DNA of 64,000 bases from Ailanthus altissimus (GCA_946807835.1 OX327709.1:20833501-20897500), one strand, 5' to 3'. Positions 36,414 through 49,678 are shown, counted from the stretch's first letter. Program-made: numbers and translations. Notes: generated from the letters alone by a model not told the origin.

Positions 36414-37230
36414 ATTTATGATTTGCCTAAACTCTTGTATAAGTCTCTTGTCACTAGTCGAGCATTTGCTACCTATCCCCCACTACTCTTTGAGTAGCTA
36501 CTGCTCATGATAATTCACGAGTCGAAGTGCTTATTGCCCATCCCCACTACTCTCTTAGACTCTTGAAGGATCCACTAGTCATATGCACTAATTTTGAGAG
36601 CATATTATTCATGCGACAATATTTATTAGCTCACATGCGAATGACAATCGCCCCATGCTAATAAAAAATTAAGTTTGTTTTAATATCACTTATTATAGAC
36701 TATGTGTTTGTTAAATAATATTATATATTTATTTATATATATTTAAGACTTATTTAATTTTTATTTAATGTAGAATGTGATACTAAACTCTTGTAAGTCT
36801 CTTGAAATATGGTTTACAAAAATCAATAGATATTCTCGTGGATTAATTTTTTTAACATGAAAGTTTGATTAGTAATTATTGTCCTTTGGTTGCTATGTTT
36901 TCTATCATGTGGTACGTATGTAAAATATTATTCCAAGTCATTTTATTTCTAAATGCAAAGTGCCTTACTTCAAACTTGAAAGACGAACTCAATAGTAACA
37001 ACAGAAAAGCCTGCTTGTGAACAGAAGTAATATTATGGTCATCTAACATGAAAAAATCTGACGACCTGTCGTCTATGCTTTGCGGACATGTCGGCTATGG
37101 TAGATTATATTCATACGGATCTTGAGAATCTGCAAAGATAAATAATAGATGAATTATTGTCTAATATAAATGGAACAAATTAAAAGAAATGATAACAATT
37201 AAGAAAGAAATAGAATTAGGTAAATGATAT

Positions 37231-38000
37231 GTTAAAAATTTGGTGATTCAATAATTTTGATCGGATAAAAATTAAGATAAATATTAAAGTAAAGAGTTAT
37301 AAAAAATTTAGAATGTATGAGATACGTGTGAAGAAGTTTAAGACGTATGAAATATAAAGGAGGAAGTGAAACGAGACTCGAAGATGCGAAGGAAGCGAAA
37401 AAAACGCACATAGAGAGCACCAGGGCTGAGCGCCGTGGTGATAGGGGTGACAATGGTCAGTGCTGCGGTGCTCAGGGATGAGTGCCGCGGCGCCAGAAGC
37501 GTCAAGATGTTTGTTTTTGATCCGAATTTTAAGTTTTGAAAAATTTTAGCTTCTAAAATAAGTGGACTCTTATTCCAACAAGAAATAAGGTTAGTAGGTA
37601 CGAAATACACCATATACAAACACTTGTAAACCATTTAGTTGTGATTAAGCATTAAGAGATATTCTAAAAGAGGGAAAGAACTGGTAAACACTAAGTGCTT
37701 GTATGCGTTACAGTAGAATTGTCGTTTGGGTGTTCATTACTCGTGGTAGAATAAGAATTTACTAAACATTAAGTCTTTTTGAGAATTTTTCATTGAGTTT
37801 CCTTATAAAATATTTAGAGAGTTAATATGAGAGGCTAAGATTCTTGGATCCACCGTGAACGTAGGCAATTGACCGAATCACATAAGATTGTGTTGTGCTC
37901 TTTTATATTTTACTTTGAATTCTTGCTATTTTACTTAATTAACAAGTTATTCCGATGCACAAATAAGTTAAGATTATAGATTAAATTTTGAATTTTTCGC
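37231..38000 (+). repeat. LTR-like repeat, copy 1
   Basis: This copy shares its order of landmarks with 43741-44580: ggtgattcaataattt near the start, a GC-rich box rich in gcgccgcgg words (about 37420-37495), cttctaaaataagtggac, cacttgtaaacc, then ggatccaccgtgaacg near 37850. The layout (short-lived promoter-like half, then an R-U5-like tail) suggests an LTR, but no internal retroelement sequence or target duplication was found. Confidence 0.5.
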
Positions 38001-41000
38001 TTAAACATAATCTTAAGAAAGAGAATGACGTTCTCTCCCTCAACACGATTAATTAAAAAACAAAAGCTTTTATTTCATTCTTTAATTTAAATTATATAAT
38101 TTTATTATTTAATAATTATTTGATATATTATTATTTAAGATATAATTTAAGATATAACTTAAAATATATAACATTATTTTTTTTTAAATACATACTTATA
38201 TTAATTATTAGAGCTCGTAAAAGCACGTACTGACGTTTGTCCTCAAGGTAAATATTGTATTGCCATTTGGTCACATATGTAAATTGGAGAAATAGTGTGA
38301 TGAAGATAGTGTTATAAAACTCCTCTTTCGATATCTATCAGTTCATGATAATAGAATTTGAATTTTACTATGAAAAAAAAGATATCTAATGAAATAAAAA
38401 TCAAAGTGACACAAATACAATTTATAAAGAGTTATAAAGTGACACTGGACATACAACTGTCTCATTTAAAACTCTTACCTATAAAATTTAATGGACAAAA
38501 TCTGGTTTAAAAAAAGAAAAAAGAATATAATACATATAAATCTAGAATAATTGTAAAATATTTTTTTCTTCGCAGATTATGCTTTCCAAGTATTAATTTG
38601 ATACTTAGGCGAGTACATCTTTGATGAATATAAGATCTGTAAAAATTATCAGGGGAATTTATATATTTGATATTAATTTTTTTATTCTTTAAGAGTTCAT
38701 CATTGTTGAAGAACTTTGATAAGATATGCTCAGTCTCTTTATATTTGTCTATTATTTTTATATATAATTATTAGAATAGCTGTGGTAGAAGATAATTTGC
38801 ATATTTTTCTGAATATGATGGATGATGACTTGTGACCATATGTATATTCTTTGTTTGATTTATGTAATGCAAGAATTTTTGTATGAAGATAGAATGACGA
38901 CAATAGTTATTTTATGGATTTTTGAGATTTTGTTGTGATATTATAAATTAAAAATATATCATATTTGAGAGTTAGCTTTAAGGGATAAGATAAATAACAT
39001 ATTTAACAAAATATTAGATTTTATGTTAACTCATTAAAATAATATAACTCGATATCTATTATTATACAAAGATAACAAAAAAATATGTATAACACTATTT
39101 CAGTGTCTTTGACTAAGTTCAAAATTAATTTTGCCAATGAATTTACTAAAAGTGCTATACTTGATCTAGTACATTGTCTAAAAATAATAAAACATCAACA
39201 TCGTTTAAATAAGATAATTATGTATTAAGTATTTGTTTGTCTCCAATTTTAGGACGAAAAGGGTTCTTTTAAAGATCGAAGATTAAACAATCATTAGAGA
39301 AAAAATTTATCTATGTTAAAATGTTTTAAATTTTCTTAATGTAATTTATTTGATAGATAAAAATTATATTTAAACTTTGCTCCATTTGCAGCCTAAGATA
39401 GTATTTAATTTTCTTTAAATATTTTATGTAAAATTTATTTTTTAAATACTCAATAATTTTTTAAAATTTGTCTAGAGTTTCTATTAAATTCATGTGACAC
39501 AAATTGTTATGATGGTCAAACTAAATTATGATTTGTTAATAAAAAACAAAAGGGCAAAGGGGATAATTAATTTATTCATCTTTTTACCTACTTTCTAAAT
39601 GACATCCGGTTTGGATCGATTCATTTTTTTCAATTTTCAATTTTTTTTGTGCGCCCTATCAAAAATTTGGATGAGAGATTTTGATTACTTTCTAAGATAA
39701 TTCATTTCTATTTTATGAAGGGTTTTTTTTTTCTCTCCTAAGAAAAAAATTCATCTTATCAAAATGATAATATACACAAATATGCAATAAATAAATTACT
39801 CATTAAAGCTTTTAGATATTTAATAATAAATAATTAGTCAAAACTCACATAAATTTTTAAATGATGTCAAAGTCCCATCTTAGTACGTTAAAGAGTATAA
39901 TTGAACGTTATACAATACAACTAAAAGTATAAAGATGAAATATATTAGGTTGATGACCAAATACTAGTTGTAATAAAGAAAATTTATGATAAACAATTGG
40001 TCTAAGGAATATTAGTTTTGTCGCATACAAAATTGCATGAACCCATATTAAAAAACGTGAAAGATACGTATACGGTGATTTTAAAATTATTATTATATAA
40101 TATCTTAAAAGCTTAATTATTTTAAATTAAATATTTTTATACTAAATATTATCATAAAATATATTATAATAAATTTTAAAAATATAACTAATTAACATTA
40201 ATATTTATTTATCTAAAAATAAATTATGGATAAAATAAATCTACGCTGAAATGTATATAGAATCTAAAATTTACCAGCTATCAAAATATTTTTAAATGAT
40301 AAAGTAATAAAATATATTACTGGAACTAGTATTATCATCAAATTTGAAATATAAATATTTTAATATCATAAAATGTTATTTATTGAAATATTGGAATTAA
40401 TTCTAGCTACTTGAACATATTTCATAAAATTTCTCCTTTTATTATTTTTCACTTGATTTTCTTTTCATTTCCTCTTTTATTTCTCTCCTTTTCTTCTTTT
40501 ATTTCTTCTCTAAACAGCTCTTATTTTTTTCTCAATTTTGTACAAAGAAGAATAATAGAATCTCTTATGCTTAAATAGCCAAAATTTAGTGCCACATGAC
40601 CTTTCATCGAGTGAAATACATCTTTTTATATTATTATAAAAATAGGATAGGACATGAAAAAAATTATTCTTCATATTATTAATAGGGTTGAGATGAGTTT
40701 AAGACTCCCTCCTCTGTTATGCATAAATATTTAAATATAATTTTTTAGTAAATATATTAAATAATTTTTTTATTTTATAATTTATATTTAAACAAAAAAA
40801 GTTTAACAATATAATTTTATTAATAAAAATCAAGAATGTATATATAAAAAAAATTCTAAAATCGATTTTTTTATTCTAAATGATAAAAAGACTTTTGTTT
40901 ACTCTCAAATGTTTCATAATAATTAAATCACTAAAAATAAGTTGAATTCAACATTAAGTTGAAAAAAAAATAACCCTTTAAGAAATCTCTAGAGCATATA

Positions 41001-41242
41001 CGGGTAAAAGTGCTTACTAAACTAAAAAAGACATTTTAGTCTATAAAATTTTAAGAAAGTAACATATAAATCTCTAATAGTTTTAAAAATCTCGTTTATA
41101 CTCCGTCATTTTATTAGCTTTAATGATTGAAAGAGATTTGTATGTCTCTTCTTTTTATAATCTAAATTTAATGAAATTAAAGTAATCCTGTTTTGCTCTA
41201 GAAATTAAAGTCCCTAATTCTAAAAATATAAAAGCACCCATA
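38001..41242. other. AT-rich intergenic DNA
   Basis: Over 3 kb with no supported gene. It includes an AT-rich repeat at about 38090-38190 related to the one at about 15060. No ORF with coding character is seen. Confidence 0.4.

Positions 41243-41303
<61 letters not shown>
41243..41303. repeat. Trinucleotide microsatellite (AAT)n
   Basis: About 20 nearly perfect AAT units, followed by about four ATG units up to 41315. Confidence 0.97.
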
Positions 41304-41304
<1 letters not shown>

Positions 41305-41315
41305 TGATGATGATA

Positions 41316-42193
41316 ATGGTTGATATCATTCTTAATTTTTTTTACACAAATAGCTATTATTTTAAAGGTCATAATCTTTTATATCAAAAAATTATTTGGT
41401 TAATTTCTATTAATTAAAAAGATAATAAATGGATGAAATTCTCTTTGTTAATAATATAACTCAAAAACTTGTTATTTTGATAATATATATTAATTTTTTT
41501 TATTTAATTTGTAACAATATAAGTATAAAAATATAATAGTAGTGTATTTGATGAAATAGAGAAGAAATAAAGTATGTCAGAAAAAAAATACAATGAATCA
41601 AAGAAAAAGAATAAAATCGGAGATGAAGAAGAAAAATAAAATCAAAATTCCTCGTACTTCATGTTTTGTGTCTCGCTGAGGTGCAAGAAGGGGTCGCTCA
41701 CCATGCCTTGCACCAGGTATGAGGTGAGAAGAATTATGAGTTTTTTTTCTTCTTCATCTTAATTTTATTCTTTTCGTCTATTTTTTAAAATTTCATTTCT
41801 CAATTGATTTTTTTAACTTTTAATCTTTAAAATGTCAGTATTTAAAAATCCGATCTACTTATTTTTAAATTAAATTTTTTTTAAAATATTATTTGAATGA
41901 ATTTAAAAAAAAATAATGGGAGATAGATAAAATATATTTTAGGGGTAAAGGTGGCTATTGAAAATTATATTTCAATTTTATGACTAAAACGGTATATAAA
42001 TTTAAAATAAAGGTTATTTGTATAAAATTGTCATTTTAATTTAAATAAATATAAATAATGAATAGAAAGTCAAAAACCCCATTAACGGTGGAAAGAGCTC
42101 AACTCATCAAACAGAAAGAAGAATTCACAAAGATGAATAATTAAATAACATCACCAAATTAATAGAAGTACATAGAGCATATGATACATGAAT
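41316..42193. other. Intergenic DNA, no gene seen
   Basis: AT-rich sequence with poly(A) and poly(T) runs. A slightly GC-richer patch at about 41650-41720 has no open frame of note. The right end is the 3' flank of the small minus-strand gene that follows. Confidence 0.4.
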
Positions 42194-42466
42194 TTATGTA
42201 CGTCCCAGTAAATAGCTAGCCTTAACAGCCGCCTCCGCCTCCACCACCACATCCTGCACCCACCCACAACACCACCCCACCCCCCCAAAATCCTCAAATG
42301 CTGATTCAGTACCGGTCTTGCAGCACTCGGTGCAGAAGCTGCTTGAGCATTTTAAACATTCAATGAAACAACTCTTCTTTTTCCCACTTCCATCTTGCTG
42401 ATGGTGAGCCTCTATCGCATATTTACTTGCCTTGTTCTTTCTCCTTGATGTGCGAAAACAACCCAT
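42194..42466 (-). CDS. Small cysteine-rich protein, unknown function
   Basis: An ATG at 42466-42464 opens 90 codons. Residues 1-35 are basic (MGCFRTSRRKNKASK, then GSGKKK). A Cys-rich core follows (SCFIECLKCSSSFCTECCKTG), and then an acidic/aromatic tail. The tail is doubtful. It follows a run of seven C on the plus strand (about 42280-42286), and reading one base fewer changes the end to AGCGGGGGGC and stop, a Gly/Cys-rich end more typical of small plant proteins. No signal peptide is seen; N-terminal Gly2-Cys3 might be a lipidation site. I do not recognise the family. Confidence 0.5.
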   Translation of the reverse strand: MGCFRTSRRKNKASKYAIEAHHQQDGSGKKKSCFIECLKCSSSFCTECCKTGTESAFEDFGGVGWCCGWVQDVVVEAEAAVKASYLLGRT

Positions 42467-42719
42467 AACTCCGCTTCACTTTGATCTAAACGCCTAAAAA
42501 CCGTAGGCCATGTAGGTGAAATTTAACGACAGCTTTTGTATATATTCGTTATATGAACTGCAAATATGTATACAACTGCATATATAATTCTCTCCCAATG
42601 TTCTATTACACATCGTTAGATTAGATGATTGTTGAGAATATTACACCATACACTTTAATTTAACATCTCTATAGCATCAATTAAGTCACAATCTTAATAT
42701 TTATTTTACTTTATGTACA

Positions 42720-43690
42720 GCGAAAAATTATAACTCTCACCATAAGTAAGAACACATAAGATTAACACACCAATAAAAATAAAGAAAATAAACCAATCAC
42801 AAGACATAAGATATACGTGATTCGGCCCAAATTGCCTACTTCTACGGAGAATCCATGATCCAGCTTTTTACTATTAAAATAGATCACAAAGTATCTTCTT
42901 ACATCATCAATGATCCCACAAGATCCCTTAGTATCTCCCATAGAGACCTCTAAGTATCTACCATTGATCACCATGACTTTCTAAGACCTCTTCGTATCTC
43001 CTCATAAGAGATTTTTACAAGGAACACAAGAATAGCCCGAGCATCTAAGCCAAAAGATTTATGGTGTTTCTCTTTTATTCACTCAAAGAACCTAAAGAAG
43101 AAAACACCCCCAAAGGTTACACCCTAGTGCACCATGCACTTAGTGTCTACCTAGCTCCTCTATTCTCTCTTATGGTTACATCTTGAAACCTTAGATGCTT
43201 AATTTTTAACAAGGGTTTACAAGTGTTTATATATGGTGTATTTCATGCCTACAAACCCTATTCCTTGTTGGAGTAAGAGTCCACTTGTTTTGGAAGTCCA
43301 AAACTTGAAATCCCATACCAAAACGAACATCCTGACGCGTCTGGGCGCTGCGGTGCTCGTCCCTAGGCGCTACAACGCTGGCTCTTCTCGCGCCCATCGC
43401 CGCGGCACTGGGGACTCAGCGCTGCGGCGCTGGTCTTCTGTTTTGAGCGCCGCGGTGCTGAAAGCTCTCCTCGTAATTTTTTCGTTTTCTTCACGTCTTC
43501 AAGTCTCGTTTCACTTCCCCTTTCGTGTCCCACATGTCCTAGACTTCTCCATACGTGTCCCACACGTTCTAGACTTTTTGTGACTCTCCACTTTGGTATT
43601 CATCTCAATTCTTATCCAACCAAGATTGTTGAATCACCAATTTTTCAATAATGATGAAGATTTTCTTCATCTCTAATGACTTGTCAGTTC
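42720..43690 (-). repeat. LTR-like repeat, copy 2 (inverted)
   Basis: Read on the minus strand it follows copies 1 and 3: ggtgattcaacaat, a GC-rich box with many agcgccgcggcg-like words (about 43340-43460), aacaagtggactcttac, cacttgtaaacc, then a diverged tail ending near the tctccgtagaagtaggcaa stretch (about 42830). ORFs in it are chance readings. Confidence 0.5.
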
Positions 43691-43740
43691 AGGCAAATCT
43701 TAAGACTCTTATCTAATGATAATTTTGAGTACATTAGTTT

Positions 43741-44580
43741 TAAAAGTTGGAGATTTAGTGATTCAACAATTTTATTTAGACTAAAATTGAGATAAATATC
43801 AAATAAAAGAGTCACAAGAAGTCTAAAATATATGTGACACATATAAAAAGTCTAGGATGTGTGGGACACGAAGAAAGAAGTGAAACGGGACTCAAAGATG
43901 CGATAAAAACGAAGAAAAACACAGAGCTAGAATAAGGGCCAGTGTTGCGACGCTCAAAACAAAACTCAAGTGCCGCAGCTCCAGGTTCCTAGAGCCGCAG
44001 CACTGGACGTGGCATGCCCAGCGCCATGGCAACGGGTTCCTAGCGCTGGACGCATAAAGACTCAGTGTCGCAGGGCCAGAGTGGGGAGATAGTCCATTTT
44101 TTATTCAGATTTTTAGTTTTAAGAAATTTAAGACTTCTAAAATAAGTGGATTCTTACTTCAATAAGGAATAAGGCTAGTAGGCACGAAATAACTCCTATA
44201 TAAACACTTGTAAACCCTTTAGTTGAGATCAAGCATTAAGAAAGATTCTAAGAGAATGAAAGAATTAGGTAGACATTAAATGTTTGTGTGCGCTAGAATA
44301 AAATTATCGTTTGGGTATTCATTGTTCGTGATAAAGTAAGGGTACACTAAATACTAGATCATTTTAAGGGTTCTTTATTGGGTTTTCTTTGTAAAATCTT
44401 TAGTGAATTAATAAAAGAGATTATGATCATTGGATCTACCGTGAACGTGCCAATTGACCAAACCATGTCAGTAATTGTGTTGTATACTTTATTTTCTACT
44501 TTAAATTTTTATTATTTTATTTAATATACAAATTATTCTACTACACAAAAAAAATTAAATTTAAAATTTTTCATTTTAAT
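43741..44580 (+). repeat. LTR-like repeat, copy 3
   Basis: Collinear with copy 1: agtgattcaacaatttt at the start, gtgaaacgggactcaaagatgcg, a GC-rich box at about 43935-44090, cacttgtaaaccc (about 44204), then ggatctaccgtgaacg (about 44433). It faces copy 2 head to head with only about 50 bp between them. Confidence 0.5.
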
Positions 44581-45255
44581 CTAATCTTTCAAAAAAAAAA
44601 TCTCATAAGAATTTCTTTGATCGTTCCTTTTTAGAAACGGATCAATCAGCCTCCCGCAACCGCATGATGGAAGAGTACTAGAAATAAAGCATTGAAGATC
44701 TTTCGCTTGGAACAAAACAATTTGTCAAATTCAAGTCTTTCGTCGATTTGCATTTGGGGTACTGGTCATAAGTTCCATGTAGGGCTCAAATATTTCATAC
44801 AACTCTCATCATCAGATAATGCGTTAATTTCAGGTGATTACCTTTGAACTTTCGTAATAGTCATTTTAATGCAGAGGGACATCTTTTATGGAATGCATTG
44901 CTTATGAAAAAACCGTGAACTTTCAATCTCATTCCTCTGTTTTTTTTTTGTCTATTCGATGAGCAGCATCAATTGGGATATCAACCAGCCAAATTAGAAA
45001 AAGTCTTCAGATGAAAAAGCGCTTCTACAGGAAGGAATTTCCAATTTTTCCACTCTTGGTTTTGGGTTGAGAAAGCTGGGCCATGATATTCATTACAAGT
45101 TCTTCTAAAATGAATGAAACATCTGTATGAATGGAGTTTTTTTTTTTTTTTTTAATAATCAATTTAAGTATTTTTGCCTTGAATTTTTTGGTGAATAGAA
45201 TTCTCGACTCTAATTTCTCTGTCTAGTCAAGGACTCTCACGCTGATCAATAAATT
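44581..45255. other. Intergenic DNA, no gene seen
   Basis: Moderately AT-rich sequence between the LTR-like repeat and the Copia element. A mixed-composition patch at 44630-44900 could be an old genic remnant, but no frame or domain supports it. Confidence 0.35.
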
Positions 45256-45671
45256 TGTTAAAAAATTTAGGTATAATGTAGGGTTGTAACTAAAGTAAAA
45301 TTGAAAAAAATAATGAAAATAAAAATAAGACAAACACAAGAGTTTACGTGGTTCGACTTTTAGCCTACGTCTATGGGCGAAGATAAAAGAATCTTTTACT
45401 ATTAGAAATGGAGAATACAAGTATTGTAGTGTTTTAACCTTATAACCCAAAACTCCAATACACTCAATTCTCTCAAATCACTTAAAAACTCTCTCAAAAC
45501 TTTTGAAACTCCTTCTAATTTGCAATGAAAAATCAATTGCTAAACTCTCCCATTTATAGGGAGAGTTTAGCACGGTGGACAACTATGAAATGGCTGTCCA
45601 CCATGGCTGGCACATTGCTGGCACCGTGTGCCAGCAATTATGTAGCTGGCACACGGTGCCAGCTACCAGCA
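45256..45671 (-). repeat. Copia 3' LTR
   Basis: 416 bp, starting TGCTGGTAGC on the minus strand and ending near TTTAACA. The start carries two strong hairpins (45644-45664 and 45615-45637) and a third weaker one around 45572-45600. Confidence 0.88.
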
Positions 45672-45826
45672 TTTCTCCCACTTGGAGATTTGATTGAGAA
45701 TCAATCAAGTTTTCACACCATTCTTTCTTCTTCGCCAAAGTCATGTTGCCTACGTGTCTGCTAGGCCATGTAAGGATCCGCACCATACAAACTTGTTGGT
45801 ATTAGTGGGCTTGGTCAACACATCTG

Positions 45827-48800
45827 CTAGGTTATCATCTGTATGAATTTTTTCATATCTACACTTCCATCTTCTACCACTTCACGAACAAAGTGATATT
45901 GAACACCTATGTGCTTCGTTCTTGAATGAAAAGCCGGATTCCTTGCAATGTGCAAGGCACTTTGACTGTCACAAAACAAATCAACTTTCTCTTGCTTGTG
46001 CCTGAGCTCATCCAGTAATCTTTGTATCCAAATTGCTTCCTTGCAAGCTTGTGTAGCTACCATATATTCTGCTTCTGTAGTAGATAATGCCACAACAGTT
46101 TGCAGTTTTGAAACCCAGTTTACAACTCCTTTTGCAAGTTTAAACACATAGCCAGTAGTGGATTTTCTTTTATCAAGGTCTCCTGCAAAATCTGAATCCA
46201 CATAACCCTTAACAATAAAATCTGATCCTCCGTAACATAAAGCAACATCTGAGGTACCCTTAATGTATCTAAGGATCCTCCTGACACAACCCCAATGCTC
46301 TCTACCAGGATTCGCCATGTATCTACTAACTGCTCCCACTGCTTGTGCAATGTCTAGTCTGGTACAAATCATAGCGAACATTAAACTTTCCACTGCTGAT
46401 GCATATGGTACTCGAGACATCTCTTTCCTCTCTGCTTATTTGCTAGGACACATCTTAGAGGATAACTTGAAATTAACAGGGAGTGGGGTACTAATTGGCT
46501 TACAATCTTGCATGTTGAAGCGGCACAAGATTTTCTTTAAGTAGTTCTTCTGAGAAAGCCAAGTCTTACTGTTATTTCTGTCTCGGTGAATTTGCATCCC
46601 TAAAATCTTGTTTGCTGGTCCCAAGTCCTTCATATCAAATTCCCTAGCCAACTGTGCCTTCAAATCTTGGACTCGATCTTTGTTGGGGCCTGCCACCAAT
46701 ATGTCATCCACGTACAACAGTAACATAATAAAATCATTATCATCTTCAAACCTTTTGTAGTATGTACAATGGTCTGAACTAAATCTGTTGTATCCAAGGC
46801 TGATGATATAAGAATCAAATCTCTTGTACCAACACTTCGGCGCCTGTTTGAGACCGTACAGAGATTTGTTCAACCTACAAACCAAGTTCTCTTTTCCTTC
46901 TTCTTTAAAACCTTCTGGTTGGAGCATATAAATTTCTTCTTCAAGTTCTCCATGAAGAAAAGCTGTCTTCACATCTAACTGCTCTAGATGTAAGTCAAAT
47001 GTAGCACACATTGCCAGGACTATTCTGACTGTCGTGAGTCGAACCACAGGGGAAAATATCTCATTAAAGTCAATACCTTCTTTCTGAGCATAACCTTTCA
47101 CCACCAATCTCGCACGATACCGCTCCACTTGGTCACTGTCATCCCATTTGATCTTGTAGACCCATTTGTTTCCAATGGCTTTTCTTCCACGTGGTAGTGC
47201 AACCAGCTCCCATGTTTTGTTCTTATGTAAGGTTTCAATCTCTTCTTGCATTGCTGTCATCCATAGAGAAACATCTTGACTTTTAGAAGCCTCTTGGAAA
47301 GTTGTTGGCTCTCCATCCTCTGTTAGAAGGCAGTATGCAACATGAGCCTCCGTGATATACTCCGAGTGCCATGATGGTGGTCGTCTCTCACGAGTTGATC
47401 TACGATCATCTGTAGCCTCAGACTCTACTGGTTCTTGTTCTTCATGCTCTGGTGCTGCTTCAGAAGAATCTGAATCTTTTTGTACTTGATTATTTTCCAT
47501 TTGTATTATTGTAGTCTCTGGATTTTCCTTCACTGTGCTATCATCTTTATCATTCCTTTGCAGTTTATCTTCTGCAAATATCACATCTCTGCTGATAATG
47601 ACCTTGTGGGTAGTGAGATCCCACATGCGATACCCCTTGACTCCATCAGCATATCCCAAGAAAAGGCATTTTCTGGATTTTGGATCCAGCTTCGTTGTTT
47701 CTTGAGGATTATACATCATGTATACAGGACTTCCAAATGTATGAAGGCGAGAATAATCATCTGGTTTCCCAGTCTACATCTCCATCGGTGTCTTCAACTC
47801 GATTGCTGTTGATGGTGATTGATTTACCACATAACAGGCGGTTTTGACTGCTTCCGCCCAAAATGCTTTGGCTAAACCTGCAGTTCTCAACATAGCTCTT
47901 GTTCTCTCCAACAAGGTCCTGTTCATCCGCTCTGCTACTCCATTCTGTTGAGGCGTGTAAGCTGTGCTGAATTGCCGCTTGATGCCTTCTTGTTGACAGA
48001 ATGCAATAAAATCCTCACCAGTATATTCTCCTCCATTATCTGTCCTTAAACACTTGATCTTCTTTTCTGATTCAAGTTTTACACGCGCTCTGAATATTCT
48101 GAAAGCTTCAAACACATATGAATTCTTCTTGATTGGATACACCTAACATCTCCTGGAGTAATCATTTATGAATGATACAAAATATCTCGCTCCTCCTAAG
48201 GACATCACCAATGCTTGCCAAACATCAGAGTAGATCAATTCTAGAATTTCTTTACTTCTAGAACTGGATGTGCTGAACTTTAATTTGTGCTGCTTACTTA
48301 TGACATAGTGCTCACAGAAAGGTAAATGAACCGATTTGAGCCCAGGAAGTAAATTTTGATCAGAGTGAATCTTCAAACCTCATTCCGACATATGGCCCAG
48401 TTTCCAATGCCATATTATTGTCGTCTCTTCTGCTGAACTAGTTGATGCAACAGATGCATCTCCTTCCTGCAGTGTTTTTCCATTAAGCATGTACAAATTT
48501 GCAGCAACCTTTTCTGCCTTCATTACTACAAGCGTGCCTTTGAGAATTTTCATTATCCTATTTTCAATTTAGGTTTTACACCCAGTGTTATCTAATTGTC
48601 CTAATGACAAAAGATTCTTCTTGGGGCCTTTCACATGTCGCACCTCATTGATAATACAAACAGTACCATCGTACATCTTCATCTTGATGGATCCTATTCC
48701 AGCGATTTTCAAAGCATAATCGTTCCCCATATATATAGATCCTCCAGAGGTAGGTTCATATTGATGGAACCATTCTCTCTTAGAGGTCATGTGCCATGTA

Positions 48801-49678
48801 GCTCTAGAATCCATGAGCCATACATCAGAGAACCGTTTTCTGCTTTCAACAACTGTTGCTGCCTCGCTGTATAAAATTTCACCATCATCTGAGGTGCTTG
48901 CAATATTCCCTTGAGGTTTGTCCTCTGCACTTTTCTTCAATCCCTAACAATCCTTCTTCAGATGGCCTTTCTTGCCACAATGGTAGCATTTGACGTTATT
49001 CTTACTTCTGAATTTTGGTCTACCATGATTTTGACTCCAACTGGGGCCACGTTCTATTGATCTACCTCTCATTATTGTCAAAACTTCTGCTTGCTGCGAA
49101 CATTCCTGTTTGTCTTCTTTATTTTTCCGTCTTCGTTCTTCTCCCAATACAGCAGCTGTAACATCATCGAAGACTAAGAATTTCGTTAGGATATTATTCG
49201 TCAAGTTGATGATGAGTTTATCATACGAATCTGATAGGCTTTGAATTAAAATCTCCGCACGTTCACCTGTCTCTATTTTATGCCATAAGGAAGTGAGTTG
49301 GGAAAATAGAGTATTTAATGTGTTGATGTGCTCCATTACTGAAGTGGATTCTGCCATTCGAAGGGTGTACAATCTCCTTTTTAAGAAGATCTTGTTGTGC
49401 AGAGATTTAGCCTCATACAATTTAATGAGAGTATCCCAGATCTCTTTTGCTGTCTTCTTTTTCGCTACACTGGATAGCACATTATCAGCAAGTGCTAGAT
49501 ACAGATCAGCAACTGCATTACCGTCAATCTCATTCCACTTGATATCATCAGTGATACCAGCGAGTCTTTCATCAATTGCTTCTAAGCACTTATTTTTCCT
49601 TAAAATTGCCTTTATTTTTATTTTTCACAATGTAAAATTACCTCCATTGAACTTCTCAACTTCGTATTTTACCGCCAT
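45827..49678 (-). pseudogene. Copia gag-pol polyprotein with seven in-frame stops
   Basis: One frame runs from the ATG at 49678 to about 45830. Domains in order: gag (to about 48947) with the zinc knuckle CYHCGKKGHLKKDC; protease with DSRATWHM where DSGAT is usual; integrase (QHKLKF, TDNGGEYTG, TPQQNGVAERMNRT); reverse transcriptase (QLDVKTAFLHGELEEEIYM, LYVDDILVAG); RNase H (DSDFAGDLDKRKSTTGY, LSTTEAEYM). Stop codons interrupt it at 49625, 48944, 48569, 48380, 48143, 47774 and 46436 (lowest base of each codon). Frame is otherwise kept until the last few codons. It cannot make a full polyprotein. Confidence 0.92.

Noticed and set aside
37232..37634. Two minus-strand ORFs of 73 and 98 codons
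   Set aside because: They are chance frames across the LTR-like repeat. The related copies at 42.7 and 43.7 kb do not keep the same frame.
43233..43583. 116-codon plus-strand ORF
   Set aside because: It is opened by the GC-rich box of the LTR-like repeat, and no domain is visible.
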